This document shows positions 17,118 through 25,072 of a stretch of DNA of 64,000 nucleotides, one piece after another. The stretch comes from Paenibacillus macerans (GTDB lineage: Bacteria > Bacillota > Bacilli > Paenibacillales > Paenibacillaceae), in NCBI RefSeq assembly GCF_900454495.1, contig NZ_UGSI01000001.1, positions 1,054,001 to 1,118,000 of the forward strand, read 5' to 3'. The notes beneath the pieces are model-generated. The model made no database searches. It had not been told where the DNA came from and saw only the letters and a list, made by a program, of their open reading frames with translations. Within the stretch, counting starts at the first letter, position 1, and the number at the start of each line of letters is the position of its first letter. Both the position numbers and the translations under genes were made by a program.

Positions 17118-18431
17118 ATGTTGAAATGGAAGCGTTTACTGGTTTCGCTGATGGCGCTTTCCCTCGTCGGGATGCTTGCGGCATGCGGCGGCGGTGGAAA
17201 GCCGGGCGGAGCCAACGGAGAAACGGCCGGTGCGGGGAGCGCATCGGGGGCGGGAGGAGACGGACAAATCAAGCTGCGCATGATGTGGTGGGGATCTCAA
17301 GAACGGCATGAAGCCACGCTGGCCGCACTGGAACTGTACACGAAAAACCATCCGAACATTACGTTTGAGCCGGAATATTCCGGGATGGACGGCTATTTGG
17401 ACAAATTGTCGACACAGGCGGCCGCCAAAAACGCGCCGGACATCATCCAGCTGGACCCGGGCTGGGCTCCGGACTGGGCCGGACGCAATCAATTGTCACC
17501 GCTGGATTCGGTGGACGTTGCGAAGATCGATCCGAAGCTGCTGGCCGGGGGACAGAAGGACGGAACACAGTATGCCATGCCGCTTGGTTCCGTTGCTTTC
17601 GGGTTGATTTACGACAAAGCGGCGCTGGATAAGCTGGGCATCAAAAACCCGGAAAACGGTTGGACTTGGGACGATTTCTTTGCCTTAGCCAAAGAATTCA
17701 AAGGCAAGCTGCCCAGCGGCCAATATTTCACCAAGGATTACGCGGCCAACTATTTTATGTATTCGGCATACCAATACAGCAAAGGTAAAGGCACGGTCAT
17801 TACGGATGACGGCAAATTCAATGTCGACCAGGAATCGTTCCTGGAGTGGACGAAGCGGTTCGAAGAACTCCGCAAGGAAGGGCTGGTTCCGCCGGCCGAT
17901 GTGAATTCCTCGGATAAAGAATTCGATCCGCAAATGGACTTGATGGTGGCCGGAAAAATCCTGTTCCGCTACAGTTTCTCCAACAACTATGGCGCATGGG
18001 ACAGTCTGAAGCCGGGCGCGTATGCGCTGGTGACGATGCCGCGGGCCGAAGAAGCGGGCGGATGGCTGAAGCCGTCGATGTATCTGGCCGTTTCGGAAAA
18101 CTCCAAGTATAAGGAAGAAGCCGAGAAATTCATCGACTGGTTTGTGAATGATCCGGAAGCCGCCGCGATCCTGAAAACTTCGCGCGGGCTGCCGGTAAAC
18201 AAGGACAACGCGACGGCGCTGGAAGAGAGTATGAGCGATGTTGACAAGGTCGGTATGGGGCTGCTGCGCGCCACGGAGCAGGACGGGCAGACCTGGACGG
18301 CCGGCCCGGGCGGCTGGACCAACTATATCGACAAGGATTGGCCGCTCGTTCACGATCAGCTGAGCTTTAACAAAATCACGCCGGAAGAAGCCTACAAACA
18401 GCTGAAGGAAGCTGCGCTGGCTTACGAGTGA
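17118..18431 (+). CDS. Sugar ABC transporter substrate-binding lipoprotein (CUT1 type)
   Basis: A 437-residue extracellular solute-binding protein of the MalE/UgpB type. The lipobox is SLVGMLAACG (Cys about 22), followed by a Gly/Ala-rich linker. Family features include MMWWGSQERHEATLAALELY, PDIIQLDPGW, MPLGSVAFGLIYDKAAL and the C-terminal FIDWFVNDPEAA. No permease adjoins it, but two CUT1 permeases without a binding protein lie 5 kb downstream with the xylan-related aguA gene between, so it is a good candidate partner (inference). A hairpin after the stop may protect its mRNA. Confidence 0.9.
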   Translation: MLKWKRLLVSLMALSLVGMLAACGGGGKPGGANGETAGAGSASGAGGDGQIKLRMMWWGSQERHEATLAALELYTKNHPNITFEPEYSGMDGYLDKLSTQAAAKNAPDIIQLDPGWAPDWAGRNQLSPLDSVDVAKIDPKLLAGGQKDGTQYAMPLGSVAFGLIYDKAALDKLGIKNPENGWTWDDFFALAKEFKGKLPSGQYFTKDYAANYFMYSAYQYSKGKGTVITDDGKFNVDQESFLEWTKRFEELRKEGLVPPADVNSSDKEFDPQMDLMVAGKILFRYSFSNNYGAWDSLKPGAYALVTMPRAEEAGGWLKPSMYLAVSENSKYKEEAEKFIDWFVNDPEAAAILKTSRGLPVNKDNATALEESMSDVDKVGMGLLRATEQDGQTWTAGPGGWTNYIDKDWPLVHDQLSFNKITPEEAYKQLKEAALAYE

Positions 18432-18450
18432 TACTGTACATGTTGGGCTA

Positions 18451-18477
18451 GCCCGGAACGAATTTTTGGTTCCGGGC
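18451..18477 (+). terminator. Intercistronic hairpin, attenuator or mRNA stabiliser
   Basis: GCCCGGAAC pairs perfectly with GTTCCGGGC around a 9-base AT-rich loop. No T-run follows, so it is more likely to stabilise the abundant binding-protein mRNA or give partial termination than to be a full terminator. Confidence 0.6.
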
Positions 18478-18506
18478 CAGGCATGTTCCAGGAAAGGGAG
18501 GGTGCT

Positions 18507-19307
18507 ATGGCTATACGGATTCGGGATGTGATCGGCAAATTGACGGAGGAAGGCGGGGCGCTTGGCGAGGAATCAGTCGACAGACTGGAAACGGGGAATT
18601 TCTTGGCCGAAGTCGAGGCGATAGCGACAGCGTTTATGGCGTCGCAGCAGGTGCTCGAGCGGGCGGTGGCCTTGGGGGTGAACCTGCTGATCACGCACGA
18701 AGGGTTGTTTTACAGCCATCGCCCGGGCAAGCAGCCAGCGGCTAATGACCCGGTCGTCCGGCAAAAACGGCGGCTGATCGAGGAGTCGGGGATTGCGGTT
18801 TACCGTTTCCATGACGGCATACACCGCTATGAGCCGGACGGGATAATGGCGGGGTTCGTGGAAGAGGCCGGCTGGGAAGCTTACGTCAAGGAATATCAAC
18901 CCGCGGCAGCCATATTGGAGCTTCCCCCGACCCCGCTAGCCGATATCGCGCAGCATTTAAGAACCAAGCTGGAGGCGCCGTTTGTCCGCTTTGTCGGCGA
19001 CGCCCGGACGGTGTGCTCGCGCGTCGGGCTGCTCGTAGGCTACCGGGGCGGCGGAGAGCTGGCGATTCCGCTGTTTGCCGAGCGCGGCGTGGACCTGGTC
19101 GTAGCCGGGGAAGGCCCGGAATGGGAGACGCCGGAATACGTGCGGGATGCGGCGCATCAGGGGCTGAACCGGGCGCTGCTCGTGCTGGGCCACGGTCCGA
19201 GCGAAGCCCCGGGCATGAAATACCTCGCCAAGCGTCTTCAGGCTGCTTTTCCGTCCGTGCCCGTGCATTTTTTGGCGGATCAGCCGCTTTTTCAAATCAT
19301 AGGATAG
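18507..19307 (+). CDS. Nif3/YqfO-like dinuclear metal-centre protein
   Basis: A 266-residue NIF3-family protein. Metal-ligand motifs are visible: LLITHEGLFYSH near residue 65, HDGIHR near 102, and the C-terminal VVAGEGPEWETPEYVRDA where canonical members have a GE-H motif. Several substitutions (HEG for HHP) place it in a divergent subgroup that occurs beside carbohydrate genes. The biochemical function of the family is not settled. Start ATG 18507 has GGGAGGG before it; the earlier in-frame ATG at 18483 lies in the hairpin region. It ends 12 bases before aguA, so the two are very likely co-transcribed. Confidence 0.8.
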   Translation: MAIRIRDVIGKLTEEGGALGEESVDRLETGNFLAEVEAIATAFMASQQVLERAVALGVNLLITHEGLFYSHRPGKQPAANDPVVRQKRRLIEESGIAVYRFHDGIHRYEPDGIMAGFVEEAGWEAYVKEYQPAAAILELPPTPLADIAQHLRTKLEAPFVRFVGDARTVCSRVGLLVGYRGGGELAIPLFAERGVDLVVAGEGPEWETPEYVRDAAHQGLNRALLVLGHGPSEAPGMKYLAKRLQAAFPSVPVHFLADQPLFQIIG

Positions 19308-19319
19308 GAGGAGTTTTAC

Positions 19320-21392
19320 GTGAGTAACAATCCGGCGTTGTCGGAACCTACCGGTTATGAAGCGTGGCTCGGTTATCGCCGGGCAGCCTCGGGAAGCCGG
19401 GTTGAGGAATATGCCGCCTATACAAGCATTCTCGTTGAAGCCAAGGATGACATCCTGCAAAATGCCGCCGCCGAACTTGTCCGGGGGATGGAGGGGATCG
19501 CGGGCTCCGCGCCTCAGATTGCTGATGAAGCAGGAGATCAAGCTTCCATCGTGCTGGGCGTATTTGGACGCGGCGGCGCGGTGGACCAAGCGTTTGCGGA
19601 CGCCGGGGATCTGCGCTTGGGCGCGGAAGGATATGCGATCCGCTCCGTTTCCGGCGGAAAGCGGATCGTCATTGGGGCGGAGGCGTCCGCCGGCGTATTG
19701 TACGGCGTGTTCCATTTGCTGCGGCTCATGGGCACAGGCGCCGCCATCGGCGGTCTGGATATCCGGGAGCGTCCCGCGGGGAGGCTGCGCATGATCAACC
19801 AGTGGGACAATATCGACGGCTCGATCGAACGCGGTTATGCCGGGGATTCGATCTTTTACGCGGGCGGCAAAATCACCTCGGATTTGGGGCGAATTCGCGA
19901 TTACGCCAGGCTTCTGGCATCCGTCGGGGTGAACGCGCTAGCGATCAACAACGTAAATGTGCACCGTCTGGAAACGATGCTGATCACGGAGGCGTATCTG
20001 CCGGAGGTGGCCGGGCTTGCCGGGATCTTCCGCGGTTACGGGATCAAGCTGTTCCTCAGCGTCAATTACGCGGCGCCGCTGGAAATCGGCGGCCTGCCTA
20101 CGGCGGACCCGTTGGATCCTGAGGTTCGGCGGTGGTGGCGTTACAGGGCGGCGGAGATTAACCGGTATATCCCCGATTTCGGCGGTTTTCTCGTCAAAGC
20201 CGACTCGGAGAACCGGCCCGGGCCGTTCACTTACGGCCGCGATCACGCGGACGGCGCCAATATGCTGGCCGAAGCGCTGGAGCCGTATGGAGGCGTTGTC
20301 ATTTGGCGCTGCTTCGTGTACAACTGCAAGCAGGATTGGCGCGACCGGAAGACGGACCGGGCCAGGGCGGCGTACGATCATTTTGTGCCGCTGGACGGCC
20401 GTTTCCATGAAAACGTCATCCTGCAGGTGAAAAACGGGCCGATCGATTTTCAGGTGCGGGAGCCCGTGTCGCCGCTCCTCGGCGCAATGCCGGCCACGAA
20501 CCAGATGATCGAGTTTCAGATTACCCAGGAATATACCGGACAGCAGCGGCATGTGTGCTATTTGGTGCCGCAATGGAAGGAAGTGCTGGAATTTGATACG
20601 TATTTCCAGGGGAAGGGCACGCCCGTGAGACGCATCGTCGACGGTTCGGCGCACGGGAACCGATATGGCGGCTTCGCGGCCGTGTCCAACATTGGGGACG
20701 ACGCCAACTGGACCGGACATTTGCTGGCTCAGGCCAATCTGTACGGATACGGCCGGCTCGCCTGGAATCCGGAGCTGACTGCGGAGCAAATCGCCGAGGA
20801 GTGGATCCGCCTGACGTTTGGGGACGGCGAGCGTACGGTTCGGACGATTCTCGGCATCCTGCTTGATTCCCTTAATATTTACGAATCCTATACGGCGCCG
20901 CTCGGCATCGGGTTTATGGTCAATCCCGGCCATCATTACGGACCCAACGTCGACGGTTATGAGTATTCGCTGTGGGGGACGTACCATTTTGCCGATTGCC
21001 ATGGGATTGGCGTGGACCGGACCAAAGCGACGGGAACGGGTTATACGGCCCAATACGCCGAGCCCAATTTTAGGCGTTACGAATCTTTGGAGAGCTGTCC
21101 GGATGAACTGCTGCTGTTTTTCCATCACGTTCCTTACACCCATGTCCTCCATTCCGGCAAAACGGTCATCCAGCACATCTACGACACGCATTTCGCTGGC
21201 GCGGAGCGCGCCGCCCGGCTGCAAGAAGCCTGGTCCAGCCTGGCCGGCCTGATCCCCGATTCGCTGTACAAGCAGGTTGCGGACCGGCTGGCGGAGCAGG
21301 CGGAACATGCTAAGGAATGGCGGGATCAGATCAACACGTATTTCTACCGCAAAAGCGGGATCCCCGACGAACGGGGCAGACGGATTTATTAA
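19320..21392 (+). CDS. aguA: GH67 alpha-glucuronidase, cytoplasmic
   Basis: A 690-residue enzyme that removes (4-O-methyl-)glucuronic acid from the non-reducing end of aldouronic acids derived from glucuronoxylan. Domains in order: an N-terminal chitobiase-like fold (about 1-145), a TIM barrel (about 150-465; RMINQWDNIDGSIERGYAG, GFLVKADSENRPGP, and ILQVKNGPIDFQVREPVSP with the catalytic Asp/Glu region), and a helical C-terminal domain (MVNPGHHYGPNVDGYEYS). No signal peptide is seen. The start is GTG 19320 with AGGAGG upstream. With the GH10 xylanase, GH43 enzymes and sugar transporter it completes a glucuronoxylan-degradation set resembling the aldouronate cluster known from Paenibacillus (established knowledge; the link here is inference). 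Confidence 0.95.
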   Translation: MSNNPALSEPTGYEAWLGYRRAASGSRVEEYAAYTSILVEAKDDILQNAAAELVRGMEGIAGSAPQIADEAGDQASIVLGVFGRGGAVDQAFADAGDLRLGAEGYAIRSVSGGKRIVIGAEASAGVLYGVFHLLRLMGTGAAIGGLDIRERPAGRLRMINQWDNIDGSIERGYAGDSIFYAGGKITSDLGRIRDYARLLASVGVNALAINNVNVHRLETMLITEAYLPEVAGLAGIFRGYGIKLFLSVNYAAPLEIGGLPTADPLDPEVRRWWRYRAAEINRYIPDFGGFLVKADSENRPGPFTYGRDHADGANMLAEALEPYGGVVIWRCFVYNCKQDWRDRKTDRARAAYDHFVPLDGRFHENVILQVKNGPIDFQVREPVSPLLGAMPATNQMIEFQITQEYTGQQRHVCYLVPQWKEVLEFDTYFQGKGTPVRRIVDGSAHGNRYGGFAAVSNIGDDANWTGHLLAQANLYGYGRLAWNPELTAEQIAEEWIRLTFGDGERTVRTILGILLDSLNIYESYTAPLGIGFMVNPGHHYGPNVDGYEYSLWGTYHFADCHGIGVDRTKATGTGYTAQYAEPNFRRYESLESCPDELLLFFHHVPYTHVLHSGKTVIQHIYDTHFAGAERAARLQEAWSSLAGLIPDSLYKQVADRLAEQAEHAKEWRDQINTYFYRKSGIPDERGRRIY

Positions 21393-21501
21393 TTTAGGAA
21401 ACCAAGATCGTCATTGTACGATTCAATTTCATTTACGGACTTATTTCGGAGGGATGGGAAGCCATTCCTCTTTTTTCGTTGGCGCGTTTTGTATGCCTCT
21501 C

Positions 21502-21680
21502 ATTGGAATTATCCAATAGAGCTTCAGAATGGTAACTTCCGCTGCTGGCTAGATTGGATTTTTCCAATAGATTCGGAACGAAAGCCGGCAAAAGTGCCGA
21601 ACTGCTGCAAATCTATTGGATTTTTCCAATCAACGTACTATCGGAGCCGCTAATCAAGCCAATCTATTGGATTTTTCCAA
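21502..21680. repeat. Four-unit symmetric repeat array, TTGGA/TCCAA type (array 1)
   Basis: Four copies of a palindromic-core motif lie at 21502-21520, 21553-21571, 21612-21630 and 21663-21680. The first two read ATTGGAwwwwTCCAATAGA, the last two are the inverse, TCTATTGGAwwwwTCCAA. Start-to-start spacings are 51, 59 and 51 bases. The bases between the units differ. No open frame spans it. It lies between aguA and the tetR promoter. Confidence 0.9.
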
Positions 21681-21729
21681 CGTGGGGAACACGGGTTAAG
21701 CCGGCAAAAGAGCAAGCAGTTAAAAAAAA

Positions 21730-21758
21730 TTGAAACTGAACCGTCCAGACGGTATAGT
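21730..21758 (+). promoter_or_regulatory. tetR-SMR promoter with operator in the spacer
   Basis: -35 TTGAAA (21730-21735) and -10 TATAGT (21753-21758) are 17 bases apart. The spacer holds the perfect palindrome ACCGTCCAGACGGT (21740-21753), which is placed where a bound TetR dimer would block RNA polymerase. This predicts autorepression of the regulator and its pump. Confidence 0.8.
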
Positions 21759-21776
21759 ATATTCGGAGGTGATTTC

Positions 21777-22328
21777 ATGGACGGCTCAAAAAAAGCTTCC
21801 AAACGGAACGCGATATTACAGGCTGCCGCAAAAGTGGCTAGAGAAAGCGGCGTTGAGCATCTAACCCTGGATGCCGTCGCCCAAGAAGCTGGAGTCAGCA
21901 AAGGCGGCCTGCTTTATCATTTCCCGAACAAGGAGGAATTGATCTCGGGCATGGTCAAGCAATTTTCCGATGACTTCGTCGGCAGCGTCAGGACCCGGGC
22001 GGACAAGGACCCGAGTGAAAAAGGGAAGTGGATCAGAGCCTATATGGAGACAACCCATGATTCGATAAAACACGAAAACGGCATGTCGATCGCGCTCTCC
22101 ACCGCGCTTTTCACCAATCCGCATCTTTTGCGGGAAATGCAGGCCGAATACCGGGAGCTCCAAAAAAGCATCGAAAATGACGGATTGGATCCCGTGGTTT
22201 CGACACTCTTCAGACTTGCCGCCGACGGTCTGTGGTTTGCCGAAATGTTTGGATTTGCCCCGCCGGATCAAGCATTAAAAGAAAAGGTGCTCCGCTATAT
22301 CGCAAACAGGATCGAGGAGGAAAAATAG
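21777..22328 (+). CDS. TetR/AcrR-family transcriptional repressor
   Basis: A 183-residue regulator. The N-terminal helix-turn-helix (about 10-55) reads AILQAAAKVARESGVEHLTLDAVAQEAGVSKGGLLYHFPNKEEL in pieces typical of the family; the C-terminal ligand domain belongs to the TetR_C group often seen with SMR or RND pumps (GLWFAEMFGF). Its stop codon shares one base with the GTG of the SMR pump gene, so the two are translationally coupled. The promoter spacer carries a perfect palindrome, consistent with self-repression released by a cationic drug (inference). Confidence 0.92.
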   Translation: MDGSKKASKRNAILQAAAKVARESGVEHLTLDAVAQEAGVSKGGLLYHFPNKEELISGMVKQFSDDFVGSVRTRADKDPSEKGKWIRAYMETTHDSIKHENGMSIALSTALFTNPHLLREMQAEYRELQKSIENDGLDPVVSTLFRLAADGLWFAEMFGFAPPDQALKEKVLRYIANRIEEEK

Positions 22329-22702
22329 TGGCTTATTTATTTCTGATGATATCTATCGCCAGCGAACTGATCGGAACTTCAATGCTTAAAGCTTCCCAAG
22401 GATTTACCAAATTAGCGCCTTCGATCATCACGGTCGCGGCCTTCGTTTGCGCCTTTTATTTTTTGTCGCTGTCGCTCAAAACGATTCCGCTTAATGCCGC
22501 TTACGCCATTTGGTCCGGGCTCGGTTCCGTATTGACGGTCATCATCTCCGTACTCATTTGGAAGGAGAAGATCAATGCCGGCAGTATTGTCGGTATCGCT
22601 TTGATTATTGCCGGGGTGGTGATCCTCCAGATGCTTGGTCCCGGACACGGTTCGTCAAATGACGAAGCGAAACAGGAAGCAGCTATAGTTCAAAAAGAAT
22701 AA
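22328..22702 (+). CDS. Small multidrug resistance (SMR) efflux protein
   Basis: A 124-residue protein with four membrane helices. The essential membrane Glu lies near residue 13 in IASELIGTSMLKAS, and AAYAIWSGLGSV is the SMR signature in helix 3. A hydrophilic tail of about 18 residues extends beyond the usual ~105. It exchanges protons for quaternary ammonium or other cationic compounds. The start is GTG 22328, with GAGGAGG upstream, overlapping the tetR stop. A single SMR gene with a TetR repressor resembles the qacR/qac arrangement; a heterodimeric partner is not present. Confidence 0.92.
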   Translation: MAYLFLMISIASELIGTSMLKASQGFTKLAPSIITVAAFVCAFYFLSLSLKTIPLNAAYAIWSGLGSVLTVIISVLIWKEKINAGSIVGIALIIAGVVILQMLGPGHGSSNDEAKQEAAIVQKE

Positions 22703-22796
22703 ATTCGACCGACACCGCCACAGCGGGACAAAACAGAAGGGGGCAATCTCGCCTTAACCCAGCAATCTAAAAATTGGCCTTTAGAATAGCGGCATT

Positions 22797-22981
22797 TGAT
22801 GCACTTATTATCAGGAACCCCATCATGTTTAATTCATTAGCGGCATTTGATGCACTTATTTTCCGATGACTGGACCAGAACGCTGGATTTTCCAAAGGAT
22901 TCGGGAAAATAGCGGCATCAATGCCCTCTATTTCTTTCAAGTGGGGGGATATCGCCGGAATAAGGACATTTTTTGCACCTA
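22797..22981. repeat. Four-unit symmetric repeat array, TAGCGGCAT type (array 2)
   Basis: Units start at 22797 and 22838 (both TAGCGGCATTTGATGCAC then TTATT), and in inverse sense at 22910 (TAGCGGCATC...CTCTATT) and 22961 (TAAGGACATT...CACCTA). Spacings are 41, 72 and 51. The same motif type and the 72/51 spacing recur at 50.8 kb. Apart from this array and the cre site, the gap 22703-23167 shows nothing I can assign. Confidence 0.82.
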
Positions 22982-23092
22982 TGTTGTGCGCTTCTGGAGT
23001 TTCTTCTAAGTCAGCCTGGCCCGCCGCTTTAGTTTTTAGCGGGTTGTCCCCTTTTTTCGTGATATTTTAAAAGAAATCGAGGATTCCTCTTC

Positions 23093-23106
23093 TACAAGCG
23101 CTTTCA
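23093..23106. promoter_or_regulatory. Catabolite-responsive element (cre)
   Basis: TACAAGCGCTTTCA fits the CcpA consensus TGWAANCGNTNWCA at 12 of 14 positions, including the whole central AAGCGCTT. It lies 62 bases before the sugar permease operon, so the transporter should be shut off by preferred carbon sources. Confidence 0.72.
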
Positions 23107-23167
23107 TGCTCACCTTATACTTGAATTAAATCAAGAAACAAGATTGAACGAACAGAGGTGAGCAAGC

Positions 23168-24136
23168 ATGAAAAGTTCCCCAGCCGTTGCCGCAACCGAC
23201 GCGCCCAAGCCCATCGCCAAAAAGCGCCGGGCCAAGCCGAAGAAATGGAATGCCCCGGTCGCCGGCTATTTGTTTATTTCGCCATGGCTGCTCGGTTTTA
23301 TCGGCCTGACGGCGTATCCGCTTTTTTTGTCGCTATACTATTCATTTACCGACTATACCTTGATGGAGCCAATCAATTGGGTCGGCACCCGCAACTATGA
23401 ACTGATCTTCACCGCGGACTCCAAATTCGTCAACTCCGTAAAGGTGACATTCCTGTACGTCCTGGCGTCGGTTCCCTTAAAGCTGATCGCCGCGCTGCTC
23501 GTGGCGATGATCTTGAACAAGGCGGTCCGGGGCATCGGCCTCTACCGGACGGCGATTTATTTCCCTTCGCTGATCGGCGGGAGCATCGCGGTGTCGCTTT
23601 TGTGGCGCAACATTTTCGGCGTGGACGGCATCTTCAACAAAATCATCGCCGTGTTCGGGATCGAGGGCAAAGGGTGGATCACCAGTCCCGACACCGCGCT
23701 CAGCACGCTGGTGCTGCTGACCGTATGGCAGTTCGGCTCCTCGATGGTCATTTTCCTGGCCGGTTTGAAGCAGATTCCAAACGACTTGTACGAGGCTTCG
23801 GCGGTGGACGGCGCCGGCCGGTTCCGCCAGTTCTTCAACATCACGCTGCCGATGCTGTCGCCGGTTCTCTATTTCAACCTGATCATGGGCGTGATCAACG
23901 CCTTCCAAATGTTTACATCGGCGTTTGTCATCACGAACGGCGGGCCGATGAACTCGACTTACGTGTATGCCCTATACCTTTACGAACGGGCGTTTAGCCG
24001 CTATCAGCTCGGTTATTCCTCGGCGCTCGCCTGGATCATGCTGGCTATGATCGTGGTCGCCACGCTGATCATCGCCGGCAGCTCGAAATATTGGGTGTTC
24101 TACGAAACGGAGACGGAAGGGAGAAAAGGCAGATGA
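23168..24136 (+). CDS. CUT1 sugar ABC transporter permease, MalF/UgpA type
   Basis: A 322-residue inner-membrane protein with six helices and a basic N-terminal extension of about 35 residues (KKRRAKPKK). The EAA loop that contacts the ATPase is EASAVDGAGRFRQFFNITLPMLSP. Its stop overlaps the next permease's ATG (ATGA), so the two are coupled. No ATPase gene is nearby, as is usual for CUT1 systems served by a shared MsmX-type ATPase. The binding protein may be the lipoprotein at 17.1 kb. Confidence 0.93.
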   Translation: MKSSPAVAATDAPKPIAKKRRAKPKKWNAPVAGYLFISPWLLGFIGLTAYPLFLSLYYSFTDYTLMEPINWVGTRNYELIFTADSKFVNSVKVTFLYVLASVPLKLIAALLVAMILNKAVRGIGLYRTAIYFPSLIGGSIAVSLLWRNIFGVDGIFNKIIAVFGIEGKGWITSPDTALSTLVLLTVWQFGSSMVIFLAGLKQIPNDLYEASAVDGAGRFRQFFNITLPMLSPVLYFNLIMGVINAFQMFTSAFVITNGGPMNSTYVYALYLYERAFSRYQLGYSSALAWIMLAMIVVATLIIAGSSKYWVFYETETEGRKGR

Positions 24137-24975
24137 CGTTCAAATGGAAGCCGCTGATCCGGCACGCGTTTATGATTATGTTCAGCCTCGTTATGATTTA
24201 TCCGGTGCTTTGGTGGATCGGCGCCTCGCTCAAAACGAACAGCGAGCTGGCTTCGCCGAATATTTTCCCGTCGGCGCCGCAGTGGAGCAATTTCGTCAAG
24301 GGGTGGAACTCGGTTCCGGGCCATTCCTTTAGCGACTTTTATCTCAATACCTTTGGCCTTGAGCTGGCTGTGATGGCCGCCACGCTCGTGTCCAGCACGC
24401 TGGTGGCGTTTGGCTTCGGGAGGCTGAATTTTCCGCTGAAAAACCTCTGGTTCTCCCTGTTCATGCTGACGCTGATGATGCCCGGACAAGTGCTGATCAT
24501 CCCGCAGTACGCCTTGTTTCATCAGCTCGGTTGGGTCAATACGTATTGGCCGTTTATCGTGCCCCATATGCTGGCGGGCGGCGCGGGCGGAACGTTTTTC
24601 GTATTCCTGCTGATCCAGTTCGTGCGCGGCATTCCCAAGGAGCTCGACGAATCGGCCAAGATCGACGGCTGCTCCTGGTTCGGAATCTACCTGCGCGTGG
24701 TGATGCCGCTGATGAAACCGGCGATCGTCACGGTGATGATTTTCTGCTTCCTGTGGAATTGGGACGATTTCCTCGGCCATCTGCTGTACTTGAACTCGGT
24801 CGACAAATATACGGTCAGCCTGGCGCTGCGAATGATCAACGATTCCCAGTCGGCGCAGGAGTGGGGGCAGCTATTGGCGATGTCGCTCGTTTCCATCGTT
24901 CCGGCCACCGTCATCTTTATGTTTCTGCAAAAATATTTCGTCGAGGGGATTGCCACGACCGGAATAAAGGGATAA
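24133..24975 (+). CDS. CUT1 sugar ABC transporter permease, MalG/UgpE type
   Basis: A 280-residue protein with six helices. The EAA loop reads ELDESAKIDGCSWFGIYLRVVMPLMKPA and the C-terminus FxxLQKYFVEGIATTGIKG is diagnostic of MalG-like permeases. The start ATG 24133 overlaps the previous stop by four bases, with GGGAGAAAAGG upstream. It forms the heterodimeric pore with the previous gene. A strong terminator follows before the sensor kinase gene. Confidence 0.93.
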   Translation: MTFKWKPLIRHAFMIMFSLVMIYPVLWWIGASLKTNSELASPNIFPSAPQWSNFVKGWNSVPGHSFSDFYLNTFGLELAVMAATLVSSTLVAFGFGRLNFPLKNLWFSLFMLTLMMPGQVLIIPQYALFHQLGWVNTYWPFIVPHMLAGGAGGTFFVFLLIQFVRGIPKELDESAKIDGCSWFGIYLRVVMPLMKPAIVTVMIFCFLWNWDDFLGHLLYLNSVDKYTVSLALRMINDSQSAQEWGQLLAMSLVSIVPATVIFMFLQKYFVEGIATTGIKG

Positions 24976-24998
24976 GGGCGGCTTGCGGCAAATTAAAT

Positions 24999-25042
24999 AA
25001 CGGTAAAGCGTGAAATAACGTTTCGCGGCTTTACCGTTTTTT
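24999..25042 (+). terminator. Rho-independent terminator
   Basis: AACGGTAAAGC / GCTTTACCGTT, with an inner GAAA/TTTC, is followed by six T. It separates the transporter from the two-component genes, which therefore depend on read-through or a promoter I could not locate in the 30 bases before the kinase. Confidence 0.88.
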
Positions 25043-25072
25043 GCCTTGACTTGAAGGGAGTGCAGCTAAAGA

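Noticed and set aside
19938..21308. 456-codon open frame on the minus strand
   Set aside because: Lies wholly inside aguA; the plus-strand GH67 motifs are unambiguous and the antisense product looks like random GC-rich translation.
21502..22981. Possible CRISPR array from regularly spaced repeats
   Set aside because: Only four units per locus, alternating orientation, unit sequence differs between loci, no cas genes and no constant spacer length.
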